Source of the DNA: UMGS755 sp045590535
GTDB lineage: Bacteria; Bacillota; Clostridia; UBA1381; UBA9506
Assembly: GCA_045590535.1 (NCBI GenBank)
Contig: JAZNRE010000005.1
Coordinates: forward strand, 1-64,000
Reading direction: 5' to 3'
Length of the DNA: 64,000 nucleotides
Shown here: one piece after another, positions 49,086 through 57,590 of the stretch
Numbering within the stretch: position 1 is the first letter of the stretch
Layout of the letters: every line of letters starts with the position of its first letter
Program-made: the position numbers and the translations under genes
The notes under the pieces: model-generated
What the model was told of the DNA's origin: nothing
The model's database searches: none
Seen by the model: the letters and a program-made list of their open reading frames with translations, nothing else

Positions 49086-50264
49086 ATGAATCATTATAAA
49101 ACAAAAATCGGTAGCGGCAACATCGCCGTTGACGATACCATTTTAGTAAAAGATATTGAAGCTTGTGCCGGTTCTAAAATGCTCACCGGCTTTAAGCCTC
49201 TCTTTAGTGCAGAAGCCGTAACCCGCCTGGAAGCCAAGGGCTACAAAATCGCCGGCAAAACCAATGTGGGCGAATTTGGCCTTGACCTTTTGGGTGAGTT
49301 CTCCTATGGTGCAGAAAGCGAAGGCACATTAAAAGGTGCGGCTGCAGACCTGGTGGCAAGTGGCGAAGTGAAAGCGGCTTTGGCTGTGGATATGAACGGA
49401 ACAGCAAGACGCGCGGCTGCCATCTCCGGTATTGACTTTTTAAAACCGACATATGGCACAGTTTCCCGCTATGGCGTCATTTCCTGTGCCGCTTCCGGTG
49501 AACAAATCGGCGTTTATGCTAAAGATGCCTCCGGTGTTCAGGAAATTATGAATGTGATCGCCGGTCACGACGAAAAAGACGGCACCAGCTTAAAGAACGA
49601 AAGCTATGATTACAGTTTTCAGCCTGTTTCCGGCAAAAAAGTTGCCATTATAAAGGAACTTTTAGAAAAAGCTGATGACGAAACCAAAAAACGCGTGAGT
49701 GTTTATGCTGATGCACTTCGTGCAAAAGGCGTAACGGTTGAAGAAATTTCCTTTAATCTCTTTGACGCCGCCAATGTTGCCTGGCAGATTTTAATGACCG
49801 CTGAAACCTGCAATAACATCTCCCGTTATGACGGCGTGAAGTTTGGTCATCGTGCTAAGGAATATAAAAACATTGACGAATTGTATGTTAATTCCAGAAC
49901 CGAAGGCTTTAACTTCTTAACCAAGGCGGTTATTCTGTATGGCTCTGATGTGCTTTCGAAAAACCGTTATGAAGCCTGCTATGATAAATCCTTAAAGGTC
50001 CGCCGTGTGATTGCTGAAAAATTCCAAGAGTTAATGGCAAATTATGATGCGATTTTAACCCCGGCGGCAAGCAAAATCACTTACGAAGCCTACGACATTC
50101 ACGAAGCCTTCAAAAAGGTGTTTGAAGAAAGCGTTTTCACCGCACTGGCTAACTTAATCGGCACATCGGCTTTAGTTTCCGGCGGTGTGCAGCTTATGGG
50201 TAAGCATTTTTCAGAGAGTTTGTTATTAAGCCTTGCAGACGCTGCTAAAAAGGAGGGCAAATAA
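49086..50264 (+). CDS. gatA: Shortened GatA-like subunit lacking amidase catalytic residues
   Basis: This 392-residue GatA relative (usual ~485) lacks the N-terminal ~60 residues, and its C-terminus is recast. Similarity to GatA is clear in AGSKMLTGF, AGKTNVGEFG, FLKPTYGTVSRYGVI, EQIG and YDKSLKVRRVI. Aligned to the well-studied Staphylococcus enzyme, the triad Ser-cisSer-Lys is gone: Lys79 (IKDN) is Asp16 (VDDT), the cis-Ser of GGSSGGS falls on Leu82/Lys83 (GTLKGAA), and Ser178 (GGS) is Thr106 (NGT). So glutamine hydrolysis looks impossible. It may remain a scaffold linking GatC and GatB. GAGG lies 8 nt before ATG, 10 nt after aspS. Alignment is by eye. Confidence 0.85.
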   Translation: MNHYKTKIGSGNIAVDDTILVKDIEACAGSKMLTGFKPLFSAEAVTRLEAKGYKIAGKTNVGEFGLDLLGEFSYGAESEGTLKGAAADLVASGEVKAALAVDMNGTARRAAAISGIDFLKPTYGTVSRYGVISCAASGEQIGVYAKDASGVQEIMNVIAGHDEKDGTSLKNESYDYSFQPVSGKKVAIIKELLEKADDETKKRVSVYADALRAKGVTVEEISFNLFDAANVAWQILMTAETCNNISRYDGVKFGHRAKEYKNIDELYVNSRTEGFNFLTKAVILYGSDVLSKNRYEACYDKSLKVRRVIAEKFQELMANYDAILTPAASKITYEAYDIHEAFKKVFEESVFTALANLIGTSALVSGGVQLMGKHFSESLLLSLADAAKKEGK

Positions 50265-50266
50265 TC

Positions 50267-51685
50267 ATGAATTATGAATTGGTCATCGGCCTTGAGACCC
50301 ATGTGGAGCTCAACACCGAATCAAAAATATTCTGTTCCTGCGGTGGTCACTCAGCCGCCAAAGAACCCAATGACTGTGTATGCCCTGCCTGCAGCGGCAT
50401 GCCCGGTATGCTCCCTGTGATGAACAAACATGTTGTGGAGCTGGCTGTTACAGCAGGACTCATGTTAAACTGCGACATTAACCGTTACACCACCTTTGAC
50501 AAAAAGAATTACTACTACCCTGACCTGCCCTGTGCTTATCAGATTACACAGCTCAACCATCCCATTTGCACCAACGGCTGTGTGACCTTAAAAACCTCGG
50601 CCGGCACCCGTGACATCCGCATTAAGCAGATCCACATGGAAGAAGATGCAGGCAAATTGGTGCACGGCGGTAAATACTCTTATGTTGACTTTAACCGCAC
50701 CAGCGTGCCCTTGATTGAAATTGTTACCCAGCCTGACTTTAGAAGTGCTGAAGAGGTGGTAACCTACTTAAACAAGCTGAAATCCATGTTCCGTTCCGGC
50801 GGTATTTCAGAATGTGAAGAGGGTGCTATGCGCTGCGATGTTAACATCTCCGTTCGTCCTGAAGACAGCGAAGAATTCGGTGTGCGTACCGAAATTAAAA
50901 ACATGAGCTCCTTTGAAGCCATTGAAAAGGCCATCCGCTATGAAGCACAGCGCCATATGGACGCTTTGGAATTTGACACCGAAGAACTGGTGCAGGAAAC
51001 CCGCCGTTTTGATGATGCCAGCGGCAAAACCTTTGCCATGCGTAACAAAGAAACCGAGGCGGATTACCGCTACTTCCCCGATGCTAACTTAATGCCCATC
51101 ATCATTGATGACGAGTGGCTGGAGGAAATTAAGGCGAACAAACCTGCTGCTGTGGATGAAAAGGCTGAAGATTATCGCCTGGCAGGCATTTCGGATAAAG
51201 AAATCGACATGCTCATCTCCAACCACAAAATCAGCAAGCTACTCGATGATATTGTGGCTATGGGTGCTAATGCCAAAGATGGTGCTGCATGGATTTTAAC
51301 CGACTGTGCCGGTATTTTGCGCAAAGATGGCAAAACCTTGAATGATTTAGTTATCACCGCTGAAAAGCTCTATGCTGTCATTCAAATGGTGGATAATGGC
51401 GACATCAACCGCAACGCCGGCAAAAAGATACTCATTGCTGTGGTTGAACAAGATGTTGACCCCATTGCTTATTGCAAAGAGCAGGGGCTTGACAAAAAGT
51501 TTGATACTTCTGCCATCAGCGCTGTGGTCGATAAGGCCATTGCCGAAAATCCCCAGTCTGTAGAGGACTTTAAAAATGGTAAGGTTAAGGCATTGCAAGC
51601 TCTCTTTGGTGCTTGTATGAAAGAATTAAAAGGCGCCGGCGACCCCGCCGTTATCAAAACCTTGTTGGAAGAGAAATTGAAGTAA
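50267..51685 (+). CDS. gatB: Aspartyl/glutamyl-tRNA amidotransferase subunit B
   Basis: This 472-residue GatB has normal length and motifs: VIGLETHVELNTESKIFCSC, the zinc-binding Cys pairs FCSC and CVCPAC, YYPDLPCAYQITQ, IHMEEDAGKLVH (kinase-type centre), DFNRTSVPLIEIVTQPD and EIKNMSSFEAIEKAI. The C-terminal YqeY-like helical domain is complete (KLYAVIQMVDNGDINRNAGKKILI, read in parts). GatB phosphorylates Asp-tRNA(Asn) and amidates it using ammonia. It follows gatA by 2 nt with AGGAGG. A terminator follows, so the operon is aspS::gatC-gatA-gatB only. Confidence 0.95.
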   Translation: MNYELVIGLETHVELNTESKIFCSCGGHSAAKEPNDCVCPACSGMPGMLPVMNKHVVELAVTAGLMLNCDINRYTTFDKKNYYYPDLPCAYQITQLNHPICTNGCVTLKTSAGTRDIRIKQIHMEEDAGKLVHGGKYSYVDFNRTSVPLIEIVTQPDFRSAEEVVTYLNKLKSMFRSGGISECEEGAMRCDVNISVRPEDSEEFGVRTEIKNMSSFEAIEKAIRYEAQRHMDALEFDTEELVQETRRFDDASGKTFAMRNKETEADYRYFPDANLMPIIIDDEWLEEIKANKPAAVDEKAEDYRLAGISDKEIDMLISNHKISKLLDDIVAMGANAKDGAAWILTDCAGILRKDGKTLNDLVITAEKLYAVIQMVDNGDINRNAGKKILIAVVEQDVDPIAYCKEQGLDKKFDTSAISAVVDKAIAENPQSVEDFKNGKVKALQALFGACMKELKGAGDPAVIKTLLEEKLK

Positions 51686-51700
51686 GAATTAAAGCAAAAG

Positions 51701-51737
51701 AAACCGCAGAAAACAAAATGTTTTCTGCGGTTTTTAT
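51701..51737 (+). terminator. Terminator of the aspS-gat operon
   Basis: The stem AAACCGCAGAAAA / TTTTCTGCGGTTT (51701-51733) with a short loop is followed by TTATT. Confidence 0.9.
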
Positions 51738-51764
51738 TGTGGAACACTACAAGGTTCCCGGGTA

Positions 51765-51795
51765 CCCAACTGCAATCTTTGATTGCGTTGTTGGG
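51765..51795. repeat. Hairpin downstream of the GH172 gene
   Basis: CCCAAC-TG-CAATC / GATTG-CGTT-GTTGGG forms a stable bulged hairpin 22 nt beyond the leftward GH172 stop. It lacks a clear T-run, so it could be a weak terminator or a remnant of an intergenic repeat. Confidence 0.4.
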
Positions 51796-51816
51796 CGGGG
51801 TTCTTATTATGCCGTC

Positions 51817-52890
51817 TTATATGATTTCCAGCTCGTCTTCTGTTGGGAACGGGGGGAAGGTTTTGCAAATTGTGTCCTGATACCAGAATGCCACAGACGA
51901 AATGTCATCCTGCAGTGGCAGGTAACGGCGTTTATCCCGCCAGCCAAGTGCTTGAATTGTTACCTTTAAATCTTCTTTAAAGTAAATCGGGTCCTGAATA
52001 TGCCAACGGTACATGGAGAAACGATGCTGTGACACATACAGGCCGTTGGGACGGATGATTTTAGGCACGCCGGAATAGGGGGTGCAAAATTCCTGATATT
52101 TTCCTCCGATGTCAAAATTCCACGAGCCGCAGAAATAATCCTCTGTGCCTGTGCCGCAAATGGTGGGAAATTCTTTGTCGCCGTCTAAATAAAATTTAAT
52201 TTCGCCCTCACCCCACCAGCGACAGTTGTTAAGACCCCAGAACATGTAGGTTCCCACGTAATGACCATTACCGCTGACGTTGTCCAAAATAGTATAAACA
52301 TCCTTATAGGGCAGGGGGTTAACCCGTCTGAACTGGGCATGGAAATAGGCCATGCCCTCAGGAAGCTCTGTGAGGATATAATCAATCTGATAATAAACCG
52401 TGATTTCTTCATTAAAGATGTTTTCAAGGGTTATTTTGCAGTTTTTATAAAAAGGCATGTCCCAGTAACAGTTAAAGGCTCGTTTGGGATTAACGCAAAC
52501 AGGCAAGGATGTCACCTGGGCATATTCCTGACAATCGGCGCAGGCAAAAAAATCACCCAAGGGCGCTTCTACTGAGGGAGTGTCGCTACCATCCCAATAC
52601 ATCCTGAGAATCAGCTTGCGATTGGTGGGACAGTTTTCGGTAATCCAGATATGTTTGATAATACCCGAACCGTTAATTTCACCCATGGTAAAGGTTTCAC
52701 CGGGTGCAACAACAACGCTGGGGGATATTTTCCAGCCCTGACCCAAATCACGGGCACAGGCCTTGCCGGTGCCCTCGGTCGCCATGCCGCCTTTTCCTTT
52801 TTCACCTGTAAAGTTTTCAGGTGAAATGGAACGGCTCACCGCTTTTGATGTGCGGGCAATGGAAGAAAGAACAGTTTCATAGTTATTCAT
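51817..52890 (-). CDS. Glycoside hydrolase family 172 protein (DUF2961)
   Basis: This 357-residue cytosolic protein (no signal peptide) shows the DUF2961 double jelly-roll pattern: GSGIIKHIWITE, RMYWDGSDTPSVEAPLGDFF, YWDMPFYKNCKITLEN, and GEIKFYLDGDKEFPTICGTGTEDYFCGSW (read in parts). GH172 includes alpha-fructofuranosidase and exo-D-arabinofuranosidase activities. With ribulokinase and FucI downstream of the same promoter region, D-arabinofuranose release is the most coherent reading. ATG 52890 follows GGAG at 9 nt; it is the last gene of the leftward operon. Confidence 0.88.
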   Translation of the reverse strand: MNNYETVLSSIARTSKAVSRSISPENFTGEKGKGGMATEGTGKACARDLGQGWKISPSVVVAPGETFTMGEINGSGIIKHIWITENCPTNRKLILRMYWDGSDTPSVEAPLGDFFACADCQEYAQVTSLPVCVNPKRAFNCYWDMPFYKNCKITLENIFNEEITVYYQIDYILTELPEGMAYFHAQFRRVNPLPYKDVYTILDNVSGNGHYVGTYMFWGLNNCRWWGEGEIKFYLDGDKEFPTICGTGTEDYFCGSWNFDIGGKYQEFCTPYSGVPKIIRPNGLYVSQHRFSMYRWHIQDPIYFKEDLKVTIQALGWRDKRRYLPLQDDISSVAFWYQDTICKTFPPFPTEDELEII

Positions 52891-52902
52891 TTTATTCATC
52901 TC

Positions 52903-54537
52903 CTACTTCTTTAGCTTTATATTTCGCATAATATTGTTTTTTGCAAAAAAATCAGATACGTTTAAATATTCCTTGTATAAAATCTGATATTTTTTATGAT
53001 TCTCATCATTGGGATAGTACACCTTTTCGCTTTTATCGGCTATAACAGCAGCAGCATCGAAGACATTGTCAAAATATCCGCCGGCTACCGATGCAAAAAT
53101 GGCACTGCCCTTGGCACCCGCCTGGGTGCTGGCTGCAATTTTAATGGGACAGCCCAGAACATCGGCATAAACCTGCATCATAAAAGCATTTTTTTGCGAA
53201 ATGCCACCGGCTGCATAAATCTCAGATACCCTAATGCCGTTTTGGTTATAAAGGTCGATGATGGCTTTTGTTCCAAAGGCTGTGGACTCAATGATCGCCC
53301 TGAAAATCTCTTCCGGCTTTGTTCTTAAATTAAGACCGATAATGGTGCCTGTTAAATCATAATTGGCATAGGGTGTGCGGTTGCCGTTCCACCAATCAAG
53401 AGCCAAAATGCCACTTTCACCAACAGAGAGTCTTTCTGCCTTTTGGGTGATGTAATCAAAAATATTTTGGTTTTTAGCCTTTGCTTCTTCTGCATAAGCT
53501 GACGGCACGCAGTTTTTGACAAACCAATCAAAGCTGTCACCAACGCAGGCCTGCCCTGCTTCATAGGCAACAAGACCGGGGATGATACCATCTTGCACAC
53601 GTCCGCAGATGCCTCTAACCTCTTTATCTTCATGGCTCATGACAATGTGGCAGCTGGATGTGCCTGCGATAATCATAAGTCTTCCATCATTCACAATGCC
53701 TGCTGCAGGAAGTGCCGCATGGGCATCAATAATCGGAACAGCCACCGCCGTTCCCTCGCAAAGGCCCGAAAGCTCTGCACCCTTCTTGCTGATTGTGCCC
53801 GCTTTGGTGCCGGTGGGCTTTACCTCTTCTGATATCTTTGTGCCAATAACATCTCCAAAACCTGCATCAACCTTTGACCAGAATGCATTGGAGGGATATC
53901 CTGTGTCTTTGCTCCACAAGGCCTTATAGCCCGCCATGCAGCTGCTACGGACTTCTTCTCCTGTGAGCTGCCAGACGAGCCAGTCGCCTGCCTCTAAAAA
54001 GCAGTCGCATTCATTATAAACTGCAGGGGATTTATGCATGGTTTCCAAAAGTTTTGGAAACAGCCATTCAGATGACACCTTGCCGCCATAAGCCTCTAGC
54101 CATGCTTCGCCGGAACTAAGAGCTGCCTTTGTGATGGCTTCTGCCTCCGGCTCGGCGCTGTGGTGCTTCCACAGCTTTACATAGCTCTGGGGCTCATTTT
54201 TAAATTTTTCAAAAAAACAAAGGGGTGTTCCATCTGCCTTCACCGGCAAAGCTGTGCAGGAGGTAAAATCAATACCCACACCCACAACCTGCTCAGGCAA
54301 GATTCCTGACTCTTTTAAAACGGATTTTACTGTACCGGAAAAAACATCAAGATAATCCTGGGGGTGCTGAAATGCATCCGTTTTTAAAAGATGAATGCCT
54401 GTAAAGTCTTTGTCTGTCATCACTGCATGGGGATAAACAAATTCACTTTCGGCAAGCTCTTTTCCCGTTTCCAAGTCAATAAGCAGTGCTCTTGCTGAAA
54501 GTGTGCCGTAATCGATGCCGATTGAATATTTTTTCAT
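52903..54537 (-). CDS. araB: Ribulokinase-type FGGY carbohydrate kinase
   Basis: This 544-residue FGGY kinase begins YSIGIDYGTLSARALLIDL, with the ribulokinase-like GVGIDFTSCTALPV, the catalytic Asp in PIIDAHAALPAAGI, and the ATP region YAAGGISQKNAFMMQVYADVLG (read in parts) in the C-terminal half. AraB-type kinases accept D- and L-ribulose. ATG 54537 follows GAAAGGATCAAATGAT; an in-frame upstream start has no conserved residues. Placed after fucI, it would phosphorylate the D-ribulose made from D-arabinose; with L-fuculose it would be the fuculokinase step. I favour the first. Confidence 0.9.
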   Translation of the reverse strand: MKKYSIGIDYGTLSARALLIDLETGKELAESEFVYPHAVMTDKDFTGIHLLKTDAFQHPQDYLDVFSGTVKSVLKESGILPEQVVGVGIDFTSCTALPVKADGTPLCFFEKFKNEPQSYVKLWKHHSAEPEAEAITKAALSSGEAWLEAYGGKVSSEWLFPKLLETMHKSPAVYNECDCFLEAGDWLVWQLTGEEVRSSCMAGYKALWSKDTGYPSNAFWSKVDAGFGDVIGTKISEEVKPTGTKAGTISKKGAELSGLCEGTAVAVPIIDAHAALPAAGIVNDGRLMIIAGTSSCHIVMSHEDKEVRGICGRVQDGIIPGLVAYEAGQACVGDSFDWFVKNCVPSAYAEEAKAKNQNIFDYITQKAERLSVGESGILALDWWNGNRTPYANYDLTGTIIGLNLRTKPEEIFRAIIESTAFGTKAIIDLYNQNGIRVSEIYAAGGISQKNAFMMQVYADVLGCPIKIAASTQAGAKGSAIFASVAGGYFDNVFDAAAVIADKSEKVYYPNDENHKKYQILYKEYLNVSDFFAKNNIMRNIKLKK

Positions 54538-54611
54538 ATCATTTGATCCTTTCGGATTTCTTTTGTGCCCTCGGGCATTGCTTGCCCGGGGCACCCCGTT
54601 TTAATCTTTCA

Positions 54612-56414
54612 TTATCTTATGTTTCTATACAGAGGGCCATAAGCATCGCAAGCCCGATAGTCCTGCCCCTCTTTATCCATGCCAAAAGCGTTCCAGCTTG
54701 CCGGACGGAAGATTTTTTCTTCGCTTACATTGTGCATGCAGACAGGAATGCGGAGCATGGAGCAAAGAGTGATCACATCAGCACCAATGTGACCATAGCT
54801 GATGGAGCCGTGATTTGCACCCCAGTTATTCATAACATCATAAGCTGTTTTAAAGGCACCCTCGCCGGTAACACGTGGTGCAAACCAGGTGCAGGGCCAT
54901 GTGTAATCGGTTCGCTTCCAAAGTTTGTCAGAAACCTCTTCAGGCAATGAAACAGTCCAACCCTCTGCAATTTGCATAACGGGACCAAGACCTTTCACAA
55001 AGTTAAGACGAATCATGGTTGCCGGCATTTCGGCACGGGTTTCAAAGCGCGAAGAATAGCCACCGCCTCTGAAATAGCCCAGATCTGCAGCATTCCAGGT
55101 GGTTGCAGATAGGCAAGCTTTTTGGTCTTTTTCTGTCATCTCCCAGAAGGGTTTAATCACAGCATTGCCTGCATCGTCTCGAGCCTCGCCGCAGGCATCA
55201 AGGCAGGCAGCACCTGAATTAATGAGATGGATAAATCCGCCTGCTTCCTTTGCTTTGCCCACAAGGTCATAGCCTGTTGCCTTTTTAACAGCCTCGGGGC
55301 TCCAATAGGTTCTCACATCGGCAAAAATCTGTGCCGTGTTTGTTAAGAGCTTTCCAAAAAGCATGCAAACGCCGTTTAATGTATCGTTTTCTGTTGCTAA
55401 AATGTAAGGCTCACGGGCGCCATTCCAGTCAAAAGAGGTGTTAAGCATGGATTCAGCAAAGTCACCATTGGGATAAAAGTCGGTCCATTGTCTTTGTCCC
55501 TGAAAACCGGCTGCTATGGCATTGTGACCAACCATTTCTTCCTCACAGCCCTTGGGAAGATTGGAATTGCCGTTCATTAAATCCTTAATGATGCACATGG
55601 TCTTCACAACAAATTCCCATTCTTCTTCTTTCTTTTCAGGAGATTTTTGCAACTCGGGCGGATTTTTATCAAAGCCCTCGGGGCAGTTTTCTTTTGTCCA
55701 TTTAAGAGCCTTTTCAAACTCTTCCTTGTCGTAAATGCCCTCTGCCATTCTGCGCAGAATTTCCACTTCGTCAACTGATTCTACCCGCATACCTAGGTAG
55801 TCCTCAAAAAATTCCGTATTAATGATAGATCCGGCAATACCCATGCAAATGGAACCAATTTGCAAATAGGATTTGCCCCGCATGGTGGCGACTGCAACAG
55901 CCGAGCGGGCAAAGGCAAGAATTTTTGCCTGAACATCAGCAGGAATGGTGGTGTCATCTGCTTCGCAAACATCGTGACCGTAAATACCAAAGGCCGGCAG
56001 ACCCTTTTGGGCATGAGATGCCAAAACCGATGCAAGATAAACCGCACCCGGTCTTTCTGTGCCGTTAAAGCCCCAAACGGCTTTAATGGTCATGGGGTCC
56101 ATATCCATGGTCTCTGAGCCATAGCACCAGCAAGGTGTTACCGTGAGGGTGATAGCCACGTTTTCTCTTTTAAATTTAGCCTCGCAGGCCGCTGCCTCTG
56201 CCACGCGACCTATGGTTGAATCGGCAATGATAACTTTTACGGCCTCACCGTTTGAATATTTTAAATTTTTTGTGATTAACTCTGCCGCAGCTTTTGCCAT
56301 GTTCATGGTTTGGTCTTCAAGAGATTCCCTGACTTTTAAAGGGCCTCTTCTTCCGTCTATAGTGGGACGGATACCAATTACGGGATATTCCCCAATATAT
56401 CTGTTTTTACCCAT
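54612..56414 (-). CDS. fucI: L-fucose/D-arabinose isomerase
   Basis: This 600-residue ketol isomerase matches E. coli FucI along its length: IGIRPTIDGRRGPLKVRESLE, TVTPCWCYGSETMDMDP, WGFNGTERPGAVYLA, YGHDVCEADDTTIPADV, NAIAAGFQGQRQWTD, WNGAREPYILATENDTLNGV (contains metal-binding Glu), and NWGANHGSISYGHIGAD. FucI converts L-fucose to L-fuculose and D-arabinose to D-ribulose using Mn(II). No fuculose-phosphate aldolase or lactaldehyde gene is nearby, whereas a ribulokinase is. GGGGAGG precedes the ATG. First gene of the leftward fucI-araB-GH172 unit. Confidence 0.95.
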   Translation of the reverse strand: MGKNRYIGEYPVIGIRPTIDGRRGPLKVRESLEDQTMNMAKAAAELITKNLKYSNGEAVKVIIADSTIGRVAEAAACEAKFKRENVAITLTVTPCWCYGSETMDMDPMTIKAVWGFNGTERPGAVYLASVLASHAQKGLPAFGIYGHDVCEADDTTIPADVQAKILAFARSAVAVATMRGKSYLQIGSICMGIAGSIINTEFFEDYLGMRVESVDEVEILRRMAEGIYDKEEFEKALKWTKENCPEGFDKNPPELQKSPEKKEEEWEFVVKTMCIIKDLMNGNSNLPKGCEEEMVGHNAIAAGFQGQRQWTDFYPNGDFAESMLNTSFDWNGAREPYILATENDTLNGVCMLFGKLLTNTAQIFADVRTYWSPEAVKKATGYDLVGKAKEAGGFIHLINSGAACLDACGEARDDAGNAVIKPFWEMTEKDQKACLSATTWNAADLGYFRGGGYSSRFETRAEMPATMIRLNFVKGLGPVMQIAEGWTVSLPEEVSDKLWKRTDYTWPCTWFAPRVTGEGAFKTAYDVMNNWGANHGSISYGHIGADVITLCSMLRIPVCMHNVSEEKIFRPASWNAFGMDKEGQDYRACDAYGPLYRNIR

Positions 56415-56452
56415 TATATTTTCCTCCCCAATTTAGTTGGTAATATAATTAT

Positions 56453-56498
56453 ATACTTGCGTTTTCCCTAATACTTGTGTTATAATAACAAAAAGTAT
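56453..56498. promoter_or_regulatory. araC promoter and repeated ATACTTG sites in the fucI-araC gap
   Basis: Rightward promoter: TTGCGT (56458-56463), a 17-nt spacer and TATAAT (56481-56486). ATACTTG occurs twice in direct orientation (56453-56459 and 56471-56477, 18 bp apart) with an inverted half AAGTAT at 56493-56498. AraC-type proteins bind direct repeats of about this period, so these are candidate operators that could control both directions. I see no clean leftward promoter for fucI, consistent with activator dependence. Confidence 0.5.
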
Positions 56499-56523
56499 AA
56501 CTATTTCCATATCGAGGTGTAAT

Positions 56524-57375
56524 ATGGCTTATAACGAACTAGAGCAAAGAGGAACCTCTGATTTTCCTGTGGAATTTTTCCACATTGATGAGCATCATCC
56601 CCGCTATCACATGTCTGCCCATTGGCACAGCGAAATTGAGCTGATTAAGGTGCTTGAGGGGCATCTGGAAATTAAGCTTAACAACAATGAATATCTTGCA
56701 AAACCGGGTGATATTGTTTTTATTAATTCAGAAACGCTCCACCAGGCAATTCCTCATGCATGCACCTATGAATGCATTGTTTTTCACATTAACTTTTTGT
56801 ATAATGACACTTTAAGCTGCCGCTATTTCATTGAAAGTATTTTAAGCGGCGAAAACATTGTGAATGAATTTAACCCCCTTGCAAATGATGAATTTCATAA
56901 AGTGGCAGGTGACGTGTTTCACCATTTAAACAGCCATTCCTCAGGGTATAAATTCAGAACCATAGCCGCCTTTTATATGCTTTTAGGGGTGATTGCAGAT
57001 GAGCACATGTATCATTCAACCGTGAGCGACAAAACCTTTGATGTGGACAAAAACATTGTTAAGCTTAAAAAAGTCCTTTCATTTATGCGCGAGAACTACA
57101 ATAAAAGCATCACCTTAGAAGACATGGCCAAAACGGCTGGCATTTCTTTTAAATATTTTGGCACCTTCTTTAAGAATATGACCCGAAAAACGCCGGTTGA
57201 TTATCTCATTGAATACCGTATTGAAAAAGCCTCCCGAAAGCTTTTAAACACCGACATGAGCGTGACGGACATTGCCTATTCCTGCGGTTTTAATGACCTG
57301 AGCTACTTCATTAAAACCTTTAAAAGAATCAACAAAATTTCTCCGGGAAAATACAGAGAAAAACAGCCGGAATAA
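56524..57375 (+). CDS. AraC-family transcriptional regulator
   Basis: This 283-residue regulator has an N-terminal cupin sensor (~15-130; MSAHWHSEIELIKVLEGHLEIKLNN, KPGDIVFINSETLH) and a C-terminal double HTH (~185-283; KSITLEDMAKTAGISFKYFGTFFKNMTRKTPVDYLIEYRIEKA read in parts, DIAYSCGFNDLSYFIKTFKRI). It is divergent from fucI, 110 nt away, and is probably the sugar-responsive activator of that operon. A GAGG site lies before the ATG. Confidence 0.92.
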   Translation: MAYNELEQRGTSDFPVEFFHIDEHHPRYHMSAHWHSEIELIKVLEGHLEIKLNNNEYLAKPGDIVFINSETLHQAIPHACTYECIVFHINFLYNDTLSCRYFIESILSGENIVNEFNPLANDEFHKVAGDVFHHLNSHSSGYKFRTIAAFYMLLGVIADEHMYHSTVSDKTFDVDKNIVKLKKVLSFMRENYNKSITLEDMAKTAGISFKYFGTFFKNMTRKTPVDYLIEYRIEKASRKLLNTDMSVTDIAYSCGFNDLSYFIKTFKRINKISPGKYREKQPE

Positions 57376-57413
57376 AAAGTAACGTATGATAGCAGTAAAA
57401 CATACTGTTTTTG

Positions 57414-57451
57414 AAAAAAGACTCTCCTTAGAATGAGGATGAGTCTTTTTT
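57414..57451 (+). terminator. Terminator of araC
   Basis: AAAAAAGACTC / GAGTCTTTTTT (57414-57451) with an inner TCCT/AGGA pair forms a long stem followed by a T-run; A/T runs on both sides might stop either direction. Confidence 0.8.
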
Positions 57452-57498
57452 ACGTGCAAAAATCGCTGTATAAATTTTTTTAGACTTCGGTTCATAAT

Positions 57499-57531
57499 AT
57501 GACATTTTTTTCCAGCCCTGTGTGTTACAAT
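57499..57531 (+). promoter_or_regulatory. Possible spoIIG-type promoter with long spacer
   Basis: ATGACA (57499-57504) and TACAAT (57526-57531) are 21 nt apart, 60 nt ahead of the spoIIGA start. The Bacillus spoIIG promoter has an unusual 22-nt spacer and needs Spo0A. I find no convincing TGTCGAA Spo0A box here, so the match is weak. Confidence 0.3.
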
Positions 57532-57590
57532 AATGATGAATCCGAGCCTTATAGTATCCCTTGACCAATACATATGCGGAGGACAGCCTT

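Noticed and set aside
49086..50264. gatA as a decaying pseudogene
   Set aside because: The frame is intact, has a good ribosome site, is tightly spaced between aspS::gatC and gatB, and keeps long conserved blocks. Selective loss of catalytic residues fits retained scaffold function better than decay.
57499..57590. Spo0A binding boxes upstream of spoIIGA
   Set aside because: Expected from Bacillus, but I could not find a convincing TGTCGAA-type box, so none is listed.
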